Source: a virus
DNA length: 31,104 nucleotides
Reading direction: 5' to 3' (one strand)
Virus record (IMG/VR): IMGVR_UViG_3300027833_000158
Span: 1-31,104 of that record
Made by a program: the position numbers and the translations under genes. Position 1 is the first letter of the stretch; every line of letters starts with the position of its first letter. This document shows positions 6,187 through 13,964 of this stretch, piece after piece. The notes under the pieces were generated by a model, which saw only the letters and a program-made list of their open reading frames with translations, was not told where the DNA came from and did not search any database.

Positions 6187-8175
6187 TTATCCCTCGCAAG
6201 CACGACATTCATCGTCTTCGTTTGTTTCTACTGGTTTATTTAAGTGTTCCATTAAGTCTTCATACCCACCGACATATTCACCTTCGATGTATATTTGCGG
6301 AACAGTCTTCACTTTTCTTCCTGTTACTTCTGCCGCTGTTTTACCTATTTCTTTGAGGTCAATTTTATCAAATGGTATTCCTCTTAGTTTCAGTTCTTCC
6401 ATTGCCATTGAACAGAAAGGACAATCTGATTTGCTGTAGACTATACTACGCATGTCACCAGACAGTGCAACACGTTCCACTTTCTCAGATACATTTTCTG
6501 CTCTTTGTTTTGACTCAGTTCTTAGGTAGTATAGACCCTTGAGTCCTTCACTCCACGCTTTAAGGTGGACTTTATTTACATAAGACTTTTCACAACCACT
6601 AGGGAAGAACAGATTTACTGACTGACCTTGACAAATATACTCTTGACGTTCTGCCGCATGAGTAACAATCCACTCTTGGTCAAGTTCAGCCGCAGTCCTA
6701 AAGATTGACTTCTCTCCTTCTGTGAGGAATGGAAGATGTTGAACAGACCCTTTTTTAGTTATAATAGATGTCCAGATAGATTTGTTGTTCTCACCCTTCT
6801 CATCTAATAATCTACCAAGATATTTGTTTTTAACTAAGAAAGAACCCGCACGTGTTCTGTGTGTATATGCGTTTGCCTTTAACGGTTCAATGGATGGACT
6901 TGTTGCTAAGATTACACCAGATGATGCATTCGGGGCAATAGCAAGTAAGTGAGAGTTTCTACGTCCAGAATCTTCTCCATCTGGATATGAACCACGTTCT
7001 GTTGCAAGTAATTCTGTTTCTAGTACTGCTTCTGATTTAATGTGTGCGAATACTGTACGGTTAATTTCTCGTGCAGCTTCAGACTCCCATGCAACTCCGT
7101 GTCTTTGTAAGAGGGAATGGAATCCCATTGCTCCAATACCAATACTTCGTTCTCTTTCAGCAGAGTATTTTGCTCGTGTAATTGTATCGGGGGCGTGTTC
7201 AATGAAGTACTGCAAGACATTGTCAAGCATCCTAGTAATATCACGAACAATTGTTGTGTCTTTCCAGTCATCATAATACTCCAAATTTAGAGAAGACAAA
7301 CAACATACCGCAGTCCTATCTTCATTTGTTGGTAAGTGAATTTCGTTACATAGGTTTGACCCATGAATCTTCAGACCCCTGTCTTTCAGAGGTTGAGGTA
7401 AGTCCGCATTTGCGGTATCAATGAAGTTCAAGTATGGTTCACCAGTACGGAAACGAATCTCTATTAGACGTTCCCATAACTTACGTGCATCTATACTTTC
7501 TTTTACTGTACCGTCTTTGGGGTCACGGAGGTCAAACGTATCATTTGACATTACCGCATTCATGAATTCATCGGAGATATTGATTGCATTGTGTAGGTTC
7601 AATGCTTTACGTTGTACGTCACCTGTAGGTATACGCATGTTCATAAACTCTATAATATCGGGATGCGATATATCCATATACGCAGCATAAGAACCTTTAC
7701 GGGTCTTACCCTGTCTATACGCAATCATATCTGCATCAACAGTATGTAAGAATGGAATCGGGCCAGGCGCTATGTCTGATACAGTTCTTACATCTGACCA
7801 ATGACCACCTACACCACCACCGTAGACAGACAACCATCTCAACTCAGATGAGTGACCGATTAATCCTTCAAGGGTATCTGGAACATAGGTTAAGAAACAA
7901 GAGATAGGCATCCCTTTATTTTTCTTAGATTCTCCGTTGGGTGCATTCGATAGCACAGGAGAGGCGAACATAAACCATTTATTACTTACGTAGTCATAGA
8001 GACGTTGGGCGAGTTCATCGTCCATCTCTTCTCTATACTTTGACCAAGCTTCTGCTGCTCGTCTGAATCCTTCTTGAGGACTCTTTTCATAATCACGTAA
8101 GTAAAAATCTTTTAACATTCCCACTGCATATTCTTCTAGTAGGGCATCTTTCTTTTTATCAATTTTGACGGGCAT
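6187..8175 (-). CDS. nrdA: class I ribonucleotide reductase, large (alpha) subunit with embedded glutaredoxin
   Basis: The catalytic barrel carries Cys93 (ISCF), NLCNEI (Asn274, Cys276, Glu278) and a redox cysteine in VCCLSS (Cys291/292); the radical-transfer tyrosines are Tyr549-Tyr550 (GLYYLR). The barrel is followed by a glutaredoxin domain (about 575-648) with CPFC (585-588), TVPQ and GGYED, and then by a C-terminal CRAC pair (657/660), the usual swinging reductant tail of NrdA. The glutaredoxin thus sits between barrel and tail, so one polypeptide may be reduced without a separate redoxin. There is no N-terminal ATP-cone, which suggests loss of dATP overall feedback. It is transcribed from the promoter at 8248. 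Confidence 0.95.
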   Translation of the reverse strand: MPVKIDKKKDALLEEYAVGMLKDFYLRDYEKSPQEGFRRAAEAWSKYREEMDDELAQRLYDYVSNKWFMFASPVLSNAPNGESKKNKGMPISCFLTYVPDTLEGLIGHSSELRWLSVYGGGVGGHWSDVRTVSDIAPGPIPFLHTVDADMIAYRQGKTRKGSYAAYMDISHPDIIEFMNMRIPTGDVQRKALNLHNAINISDEFMNAVMSNDTFDLRDPKDGTVKESIDARKLWERLIEIRFRTGEPYLNFIDTANADLPQPLKDRGLKIHGSNLCNEIHLPTNEDRTAVCCLSSLNLEYYDDWKDTTIVRDITRMLDNVLQYFIEHAPDTITRAKYSAERERSIGIGAMGFHSLLQRHGVAWESEAAREINRTVFAHIKSEAVLETELLATERGSYPDGEDSGRRNSHLLAIAPNASSGVILATSPSIEPLKANAYTHRTRAGSFLVKNKYLGRLLDEKGENNKSIWTSIITKKGSVQHLPFLTEGEKSIFRTAAELDQEWIVTHAAERQEYICQGQSVNLFFPSGCEKSYVNKVHLKAWSEGLKGLYYLRTESKQRAENVSEKVERVALSGDMRSIVYSKSDCPFCSMAMEELKLRGIPFDKIDLKEIGKTAAEVTGRKVKTVPQIYIEGEYVGGYEDLMEHLNKPVETNEDDECRACEG

Positions 8176-8201
8176 TTTACTTTTCCATAGAGTATAGTTT
8201 T

Positions 8202-8230
8202 TCAGGGGGTAATAATATATATACCCCTGA
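8202..8230 (-). other. 5' stem-loop in the nrdA leader
   Basis: An inverted repeat TCAGGGG(G)TA / TACCCCTGA with a 10-nt A/T loop and one bulge lies between the promoter and nrdA, starting about 10 nt into the predicted transcript. On the minus strand it is followed by A-rich, not U-rich, sequence, so it is not an intrinsic terminator. A leader-stabilising or regulatory hairpin fits better. Confidence 0.6.
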
Positions 8231-8247
8231 GTATTTTCAGTTAATGT

Positions 8248-8276
8248 ATTATACCCAATTAAGGGTTAAATGTCAA
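8248..8276 (-). promoter_or_regulatory. sigma-70 promoter of the nrdA-nrdB transcript
   Basis: Perfect TTGACA (8271-8276) and TATAAT (8248-8253), 17-bp spacer. The spacer differs from those of the other promoters in the window. It lies between the holin-like gene (late side) and nrdA (early side), marking the switch of transcription class. Confidence 0.92.
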
Positions 8277-8289
8277 GACTTATTTTTAT

Positions 8290-8748
8290 TTATTTTCGTG
8301 CTTTGTCTATTGCACGAGAACCGAACCAGAATGAGATGATAGCGGCAAAAATTGCCTTGGTGTCACCGTCCCATAATAGTCCAAGAGAGTCTGCAAGTGG
8401 GAGTCCACTATTCAGGGCTTCTCTTAGAAGGGTAATCTCAATTGCACAAAACAGTCCAAAGAAACAGTATGTGATTACAGGACGTACAGACTTCTGTAGA
8501 CCCGCAATAATACCAGTACCTTGGTTAATTGAGATGTCATGTTGAATCAATCTGTCATGTTCTTTATCATCTGCTTGAATCTCGTATGTACGGACTTCAT
8601 GGTCAAACCCTGCTGCTCGCAGTTCTGCCATCTTCTCCATCTTTTCGAGTTCGAACTTGTTGTTTGACTTTTGTTTAAAGTGGTCTGTGATTGCGGGAAC
8701 AACTGAACCCCCGAAACCTAGCACACTACCTAATAATCCACTTAGCAT
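8290..8748 (-). CDS. three-segment holin-like membrane protein (152 aa)
   Basis: There is a hydrophobic N-terminus (about 1-20), a charged helical middle (30-80), and two membrane segments (about 90-110, VRPVITYCFFGLFCA; and 132-147, AIFAAIISFWFGSRAI), ending in basic residues. The VRP-x-x-TY...FFG and IISFWFGSRAI blocks resemble the three-TM holin family of phages and gene-transfer agents. A holin would open the inner membrane at lysis; no endolysin is seen nearby, so the role is tentative. The start overlaps the stop of the preceding 53-aa gene (TAATG), and the late box at 9508 lies upstream. Confidence 0.75.
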   Translation of the reverse strand: MLSGLLGSVLGFGGSVVPAITDHFKQKSNNKFELEKMEKMAELRAAGFDHEVRTYEIQADDKEHDRLIQHDISINQGTGIIAGLQKSVRPVITYCFFGLFCAIEITLLREALNSGLPLADSLGLLWDGDTKAIFAAIISFWFGSRAIDKARK

Positions 8749-8909
8749 TATTTACTCCAACGTTGTCTCATTTCTTTAAACCTATCAACGACTACAGGTT
8801 TCTTCTTCTTCTTCTTTTTCAAATAGACAGGGACAGTCTCACTATCATCGCCAGCGCCAGCAACGGCAGTGGTTGTCATGTCTTCTTGAAAATCTTTAAA
8901 CTTTTTCAT
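8748..8909 (-). CDS. small protein with capsid-targeting-like start and poly-Lys tract (53 aa)
   Basis: It begins MKKFKDFQED, close to the MKTYQEFIAE start of T4 internal proteins, followed by an Ala/Gly/Asp linker and a run of seven lysines (31-37) before a C-terminal RFKEMRQRWSK. Both ends overlap neighbours: ATGA with the 198-aa gene and TAATG with the holin-like gene. The basic tract suggests nucleic-acid contact, and packaging in the head is inferred from the N-terminus. Confidence 0.72.
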   Translation of the reverse strand: MKKFKDFQEDMTTTAVAGAGDDSETVPVYLKKKKKKKPVVVDRFKEMRQRWSK

Positions 8910-9502
8910 CGGGTAATCTCCCCAGTTGTGAAATACACATAACTCCTTGAGGCAAGGTGTATTCCTTTGTAGATATCAATACCTAGAATCTCATCAACAG
9001 GCATTGCGTCTTCGTCTACTCGTATTTTATCGTCTTTGTGAACAACTTCTTCACACATAGCGTTCATGGTATCATGTTTGATTCGGTAAATTCCTGGCGA
9101 CAGTTGTTTATCTTCTATGACGAACCACTGAGAATCCTCTGCAAGACAGTCAAGAATATCAATCCCCGTCTCTTCGTGAATCTGCATAATACGATAATCA
9201 GTCAATTGACCATGTTCTTTTATGAGTGCAAGTGCAGCACCATAACGTGCGACCACGGATGAACCGCCAGGCGCTTTCGCCATAATCTTTTTGAGGTTAA
9301 ATACAAGTCGGTGAAATGGTGTGTAATGAGAACGATATGCTTCACGGTCATCCGTACTGTTCGTATTGAATTCCTTTCGTTTCTTACCATCGATATCAAT
9401 GATACCCTTCTTGTATGCATCGGTCTTCTCAATCGGAGTGACCAACAGTTTCAAGAACCGAATCGTGTATACTAAGTCTGCTGCTGTTTTTAATAATCCC
9501 AT
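8906..9502 (-). CDS. conserved marine-phage protein (198 aa), unknown
   Basis: The N-terminus MGLLKTAADLVYTIRFLKLLVTP is amphipathic and weakly hydrophobic. It is followed by a charged segment, FHRLVFNLKKIM and APGGSSVVARYGAALALIKEHG; an acidic C-terminal half follows. The pattern is one I associate with a conserved protein of marine T4-like phages, with no assigned function. No ribosome site precedes the ATG; a TATAAATA late box sits only 6 bp upstream, so the transcript may be leaderless. It overlaps the next gene as ATGA. It could be a virion or assembly protein. Confidence 0.72.
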   Translation of the reverse strand: MGLLKTAADLVYTIRFLKLLVTPIEKTDAYKKGIIDIDGKKRKEFNTNSTDDREAYRSHYTPFHRLVFNLKKIMAKAPGGSSVVARYGAALALIKEHGQLTDYRIMQIHEETGIDILDCLAEDSQWFVIEDKQLSPGIYRIKHDTMNAMCEEVVHKDDKIRVDEDAMPVDEILGIDIYKGIHLASRSYVYFTTGEITR

Positions 9503-9507
9503 AGTTC

Positions 9508-9515
9508 TATTTATA
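9508..9515 (-). promoter_or_regulatory. T4-type late promoter box TATAAATA
   Basis: Exact T4 late -10 consensus in the 30-bp gap between the asparagine-synthetase-like gene and the 198-aa gene. The expected start of transcription would fall at or next to the ATG at 9502. Confidence 0.65.
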
Positions 9516-9532
9516 CTCGAAAATTCTTTTAC

Positions 9533-10933
9533 TTATATGTTTTGTGAGATATCTCTTAAAACAGTTGCACGATAAATGTTGTAAAAGATACCTTCGTACA
9601 CTGCATATAACTGGTCTTTGTGTGGTGTCTCACACTCAAAGTTAAACTTGGACAGTATCTTTCTCTGTATAGGCGAGTCCATAGAGTCACCCAATAGGAA
9701 ACTCTTAGGTGTCTTAAAGACCTCATGATATATCCTTCTATCATTATATAGAGATGCAGTAAGTACATCGTTGTTGGTGCTGATAGAACGAGTGTATAAT
9801 TTTGGTGTCAGAAGTTTTAACATGTTGTACTCTGCATTCTCCCAGTCAATCTCTGGTTTAATCCACTCTTCGAACCATTCGTCTAGATAGGTCTGTGTAG
9901 TCTTATGTGTACCCAGTGTATAGGTTGCACCATAATGATGCGTCTTCTCATCTATATTATTCTGAATCGCAGCTTCTATATGTCGTTCACCCTTGTATTC
10001 TACCATCAACATGTGTAGATGTGGAATCAAATCACGGAAGAACATCTCATCTCCGTTGACTCCGTACATAACAATGTCTGGTTTGACTTCACAATCAGCA
10101 ACCTGTTTCATTGTAGGTAGAATGGATGCCCATCTGGTAGACCCATCTTTTAGATACTGTAGTGTATTTTCGATTGCTTTGTTGGTATCAAAGGTTTCAA
10201 ATGACACATTAGGAAACTTTGCTGCTTGAATTTTTTTATATTCTAACCCATCCTCTCCTGCATGACAAGGTAACATTGTATAACAATATTGTGGGTCACG
10301 GTAGAAGTACTGTGATTGAACTGCGGAGTCGATTCCCTCACTCAGAGAGATAAACCTGTTCTTATAACGAGACCTAATTAGATTGGCGTGTTGGGTCATA
10401 CATTTGTGTATGTAATCTGCAAGTGCATCGGGGTTAGTCCAGAACTCTTCTTTCAATGCCGTCTTACAATCACCTACGTAATCATAGGATGGAATGAATG
10501 AGTTAATATGGTCAAAGAATGTTGTGTTCTCTTCCGCACTGAACTCACGTGACTGTGGGTCTTTCTGACCATACTCCAAGTAGCCACTGGTGATATCATC
10601 TTTACTACATGTCATGAACGGTAGATAGTTACTAATCTCTGTACCGTACTTACGTGCGAGGAATATCTTATGGTTTTGGAAGTAGTCAACCGATATTTCA
10701 AACTTGTCTTTGGTCAGTTTGATTGCAAAGAAGTTTCCGTTCTCCACATCGAAACTCCAACGTTCACATGCATCTTCGATGTCACCTTCAATAAGGTAAC
10801 CAGAATATATAACAATGTAGTCTGACCCTTCCCACACATTTACCAGTTCGTCATGGTAATAAGACCATTGACCATATTGTGTGTAGTTATGTTTCTTGAA
10901 CTTCGTATTGTCCTTACAAATAAAGAATCTCAT
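9533..10933 (-). CDS. asparagine-synthetase-like PP-loop protein without the amidotransferase cysteine (466 aa)
   Basis: The C-terminal half carries the synthetase PP-loop SLSEGIDSAV (Ser198-Ser203) and VNGDEMFF (292-299), matching the ATP-binding SGGxDS and GxGxDE motifs of asparagine synthetases. The N-terminal 110 residues look like a worn class II amidotransferase fold (IYSGYLIEG, FFAIKLTKD, FLARKYG) but begin MRFF, so the essential Cys of the glutaminase site is missing. It may use free ammonia, or form an amide or lactam on another substrate. The gene is coupled (ATGA) to two YkgJ-type cysteine-cluster genes upstream, suggesting a three-gene module. Function inferred; substrate unknown. 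Confidence 0.8.
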   Translation of the reverse strand: MRFFICKDNTKFKKHNYTQYGQWSYYHDELVNVWEGSDYIVIYSGYLIEGDIEDACERWSFDVENGNFFAIKLTKDKFEISVDYFQNHKIFLARKYGTEISNYLPFMTCSKDDITSGYLEYGQKDPQSREFSAEENTTFFDHINSFIPSYDYVGDCKTALKEEFWTNPDALADYIHKCMTQHANLIRSRYKNRFISLSEGIDSAVQSQYFYRDPQYCYTMLPCHAGEDGLEYKKIQAAKFPNVSFETFDTNKAIENTLQYLKDGSTRWASILPTMKQVADCEVKPDIVMYGVNGDEMFFRDLIPHLHMLMVEYKGERHIEAAIQNNIDEKTHHYGATYTLGTHKTTQTYLDEWFEEWIKPEIDWENAEYNMLKLLTPKLYTRSISTNNDVLTASLYNDRRIYHEVFKTPKSFLLGDSMDSPIQRKILSKFNFECETPHKDQLYAVYEGIFYNIYRATVLRDISQNI

Positions 10934-11388
10934 CGTAGTCTTAGTGTTCCCTGTTTGGTATGTAACTCTACTCGTAGTTGTCTACCTTCACTTACAAGTA
11001 TCTCTTCAACTAGGTCATCTAGTTTTTGCTTGTTGTTATTGTATTGAATCTCTGGTGGTAATGTCTTATCCATTGACAAGATACCCACTATACCATCCCA
11101 CTTCTGTATGTGTGCAACAAAACCAAAGTCCTTTGGTCTATATTTATCTTCTAAGTCATGTTCTACATATGAACAAAAGAACTCATCACATATCCTTGGT
11201 TTATCTTCTTGGATAGAACAACCTGTGTCGCATAGTTTATTACAGGTACTCCATGCACCGTAATTTACACCATAGAACTCTGCTTCATCATATCTGTCTG
11301 CACTCTTCCATAGACCAGTATACCCCATGATTTCACAACAGACAGTACAGTCACCACACTTGGATTCTGTAGGAACAATATTAGACAA
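10930..11388 (-). CDS. YkgJ-type Zn/Fe-chelating cysteine-cluster protein, copy 1 (152 aa)
   Basis: Cysteine pattern: CGDCTVCC near residue 11, then CNKLCDTGCSIQ and RICDEFFC. This CxxCxxCC...C...C arrangement is that of the YkgJ/UPF0153 family, thought to bind a metal or an Fe-S cluster. A TTG start at 11388 overlaps the stop of its paralogue by 8 bp, and there is no ATG before the first cysteine cluster. It overlaps the asparagine-synthetase-like gene as ATGA. Sequence and order show a tandem duplication with the gene at 11381. Confidence 0.82.
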   Translation of the reverse strand: MSNIVPTESKCGDCTVCCEIMGYTGLWKSADRYDEAEFYGVNYGAWSTCNKLCDTGCSIQEDKPRICDEFFCSYVEHDLEDKYRPKDFGFVAHIQKWDGIVGILSMDKTLPPEIQYNNNKQKLDDLVEEILVSEGRQLRVELHTKQGTLRLR

Positions 11389-11836
11389 AAAACGTCTCCG
11401 AACCAGATGCGGTTGCTATGTTAATAGCGTATACTGGAACTGCCCATACTTCTTCTGCTGTTGTTTTCATAACATGAATATTTTCATAGTTGTTTGTCCA
11501 AAATTCTTCGGGAGTTACACCAGTCTTACCAGACTCATTGGGGACGATATTTAAAAAATGTCCTTTCTGGTCATATCGTAGATTAGTAACAAACCCTATT
11601 GTATCAGGAAGATACTCTTCAGGTAGGTCAGACTCCACATAAAGACATTCGAAGTCATTACATGACTGTGGTCTTGTACTGTATATTGTACATCTATTGT
11701 TATCACAAAGTTTGTTACATCTGTCCCATTCGTATTGAATGTCTAAGTCAATTAGTTTTATTTGATTGTCATCTATCCACCCAAAGGATTTACAACAGGA
11801 ATGACAGTCACCACATCGGTCAATTTGTTGTTCCAT
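11381..11836 (-). CDS. YkgJ-type Zn/Fe-chelating cysteine-cluster protein, copy 2 (151 aa)
   Basis: Same layout as its neighbour: CGDCHSCC (from residue 8), CNKLCDNNRC, then SCNDFECLYVESDLPEEYLPD, where the neighbour has FFCSYVEHDLEDKYRPKD. The two are clear paralogues but diverged, which suggests two substrates or a heterodimer. Relatives include predicted Fe-S or metal-dependent modifying proteins; no activity is established for phage members. The run continues directly into copy 1 and the PP-loop protein, so all three are probably translated together. Confidence 0.82.
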   Translation of the reverse strand: MEQQIDRCGDCHSCCKSFGWIDDNQIKLIDLDIQYEWDRCNKLCDNNRCTIYSTRPQSCNDFECLYVESDLPEEYLPDTIGFVTNLRYDQKGHFLNIVPNESGKTGVTPEEFWTNNYENIHVMKTTAEEVWAVPVYAINIATASGSETFFV

Positions 11837-11843
11837 GACTACC

Positions 11844-12212
11844 CTATTCTTGTGCTATTTTTCTTAGTGCCTCAACTACGTTAACGTCCATTTCAATATT
11901 AGTATATTCAGTATTCTTAATTGCCTTGAGGAATATTAAGAACGGCTTTAGGACACCCCAGTGTTCGAGTTCTATTTTGAGTTCTAAGATATTAAGACCC
12001 GCTTCAAAACCAAACACATTGAATATTACAATAAGATGATTGAGTATGAGTCGTTCGGATAAAATGTCTGTATCACGATACCTATTAAGTAATCGTTTGA
12101 TGTATTTAAATTTCTTTAAATCTTCAAAGAATTCTTCGGAATCAATACAGCGTGGGTTATGATAATGCTGAGCAGCATATATCGTAAGATTCTCTTTTGT
12201 AAGTTTCATCAT
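11844..12212 (-). CDS. conserved marine T4-like phage protein (122 aa)
   Basis: I take the paired ATGs at 12212/12209 (MMKLTKENLTIYAAQHYHNP) as the start, because an upstream in-frame ATG at 12266 runs back into the preceding gene. Conserved-looking features are EEFFEDLKKFKYIKRLLNRY, SERLILNHLIVIFNVFG and EHWGVLKPFL, ending VNVVEALRKIA. This resembles a widespread helical protein of cyanophages (possibly DUF7207, from memory) with no known role. It is soluble and rich in Leu, Ile and charged residues. No ribosome site is evident before the start. Confidence 0.75.
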   Translation of the reverse strand: MMKLTKENLTIYAAQHYHNPRCIDSEEFFEDLKKFKYIKRLLNRYRDTDILSERLILNHLIVIFNVFGFEAGLNILELKIELEHWGVLKPFLIFLKAIKNTEYTNIEMDVNVVEALRKIAQE

Positions 12213-12229
12213 GTAGGTATGTATATAAA

Positions 12230-13231
12230 TTATATCAGAAACTTGACATCCAATTTTGATTCCCACTCTTTATGTTTATCGGTAATCTCATCATGAAGTA
12301 TAATTTCTAAGGTCTTGTTAAAGTTTTGTCCAGATTTTGCCCTATAATCAAGAAACTTCCACAATGTATCGTCTGAGGGTGCCATTATAATGTCAATTCC
12401 AAATACATCAATAACTCTATGTCCAAATACCAAGGTATACTCAAACAATTTTTCTGCACTTATCTTATCGTTTGTAATAAAGAATCCACCATAGTCTTCG
12501 TCAGGAATCTGAAAATCAACGAGTTTACTACTTTGCATCAATGCGGGTAGTATCAATCTTTCTAGTGCGTTATCATGATGTATGTTCTTTGTTAATCCAA
12601 CAACCTTGTTTTCAAAAGATATGTGTTGACTTTCGACCTTATCTAAGATATACTCATGAGTCTTAAACTCTATTGGGGGAACACTTAACCAGTCTCCACC
12701 CGCAAAATAGGATGTTGCATTATCGGTTGATTCTATATGATGTTCTTTGAAATGTACCAAAGGACTTGCGAATTCATAGTCACCCATATAATAGTTTGGT
12801 ATATGCATTTCGTTAATCAACTTCTGAAATGAACTTCCGAAAATATCTCTTTTGGTCGCCCCTATCTTACCACCTAGTATAGGGTCATCTCTATCGTTGA
12901 CCATACCATCAAGTATCCATTCTCCGTCTATTGTACTATAGTCTTCCAACAATGTCAAGAGATGTTCGAAACGTTCTGGGTCAAACTCAGGGCCACAAAA
13001 GAAAGGTTCACTCATTATCTTTATTGTAATACCAAGTTCAAAACATGCGAATATGAACGCAAGGGATTTTACATCGTTGTTGGTACATCCAATAGTTATA
13101 TGCATACCCTGTTTAAAACGTGACAAGAGGTAACTCTTTGCTAAGTCAATTCTTACAAAGAAGTCTTCTCGTTTTATTCTATGTGGGTATAATATAAAGT
13201 CGGAGTGAATTAAATTTCTATTTAACACCAT
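12230..13231 (-). CDS. degenerate ANL adenylating-enzyme paralogue (333 aa)
   Basis: It aligns end to end with the first three quarters of the ANL protein at 3431-4666. Examples are IFACFELGI with IFACAELGL, NIHHDNALERLILPALM with NLHHASALLTHLLPALM, and PIEFKTHE with PVTFSHKE. The A3 ATP-phosphate loop (SSTSGTTKAS in the other copy) is replaced by SYFAGGDWLS, and the protein stops before the A5 site, so it should not adenylate anything. A pseudoenzyme partner, substrate-binding subunit or decaying duplicate are the options. It overlaps the desaturase gene by 14 bp. The intact reading frame, with no stops, argues that it is still under selection. Confidence 0.75.
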   Translation of the reverse strand: MVLNRNLIHSDFILYPHRIKREDFFVRIDLAKSYLLSRFKQGMHITIGCTNNDVKSLAFIFACFELGITIKIMSEPFFCGPEFDPERFEHLLTLLEDYSTIDGEWILDGMVNDRDDPILGGKIGATKRDIFGSSFQKLINEMHIPNYYMGDYEFASPLVHFKEHHIESTDNATSYFAGGDWLSVPPIEFKTHEYILDKVESQHISFENKVVGLTKNIHHDNALERLILPALMQSSKLVDFQIPDEDYGGFFITNDKISAEKLFEYTLVFGHRVIDVFGIDIIMAPSDDTLWKFLDYRAKSGQNFNKTLEIILHDEITDKHKEWESKLDVKFLI

Positions 13232-13958
13232 TGTGTTTGAACCACTTGATTAATAATAAATAAGGTAAATCGACTTTACCAAGTCTCGCATTCATGGGTT
13301 TGTCATGATGTTTAAGATGATAAATTTCAGGGGAATAAATGAGTCCAAGGAAATGTCCTTTCCACCCATTCTGGGGAATCCATCTGATATGACCAACATA
13401 CAACAAGAACACTTGGTGTACAATCATGGTAACATATACAAATGCCCATTCAACAAATCCAAACATTGCACTAAAGAGACCAATAGTAATTGCTGCCCAT
13501 AACCAAAAGTATTTTAGTTGTGCAACATACAGGGGGTCTCTCAGTATGTCTCTGACATACATAAAGTTTGGTTTAGTAAGATAGATATTCAGATTGTGTT
13601 GAAGAGAATACTGAGGCCCGTGTGGGTCACCTTCTTCTTCTGAATGATAATGGTGTTGCCTATGGGTTGCAACCCAAGGGATGACTGCACCTAATCCAAG
13701 ACCAGTAGAGATAAACGTTAAAGGATATCTCAACCAGTTTGGACATTTCCATGTAGGATGTGCGATTGCACGATGATAGAATGCAGAACTGAGTACTAAC
13801 ATTATGACAGTTCCTACAGGATACCACCATAACAATGACCAGTTCTGATTGATTGCTAAATCATATCCAACCACCGCAACACATAAGTAGAACAGACCTA
13901 TAATTCCGTATCCACTGTTTCCTACGATGTATTCGTTCGCTTTTTTTAGCAGATTCAT
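13218..13958 (-). CDS. fatty-acid desaturase, histidine-box type (246 aa)
   Basis: The three di-iron histidine boxes of membrane desaturases are present: HRAIAH (62-67), HRQHH (99-103) and HLKHH (214-218). Four hydrophobic segments surround them (about 17-33, 42-60, 77-95 and 152-190, the last long enough to cross twice). The length and box spacing fit the acyl-CoA / acyl-lipid delta-9-type group, though it is at the short end. It would introduce double bonds into fatty acyl chains, with electrons from a host ferredoxin or cytochrome b5. It overlaps the degenerate ANL gene, tying the two together. Confidence 0.9.
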   Translation of the reverse strand: MNLLKKANEYIVGNSGYGIIGLFYLCVAVVGYDLAINQNWSLLWWYPVGTVIMLVLSSAFYHRAIAHPTWKCPNWLRYPLTFISTGLGLGAVIPWVATHRQHHYHSEEEGDPHGPQYSLQHNLNIYLTKPNFMYVRDILRDPLYVAQLKYFWLWAAITIGLFSAMFGFVEWAFVYVTMIVHQVFLLYVGHIRWIPQNGWKGHFLGLIYSPEIYHLKHHDKPMNARLGKVDLPYLLLIKWFKHNGVK

Positions 13959-13964
13959 ACGAGT

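Noticed and set aside
7020-7274. 84-codon minus-strand frame with a signal-peptide-like start (lipoprotein-like MSCS)
   Set aside because: It lies wholly within nrdA in another frame; nrdA is clearly coding there, and no ribosome site precedes it.
9533-10933. Standard glutamine-dependent asparagine synthetase (asnB)
   Set aside because: The N-terminal catalytic Cys is missing, so I give only a family-level name and no gene symbol.
12213-12266. Upstream ATG of the 122-aa protein
   Set aside because: The extra residues overlap the degenerate ANL gene and do not fit the family-like start.
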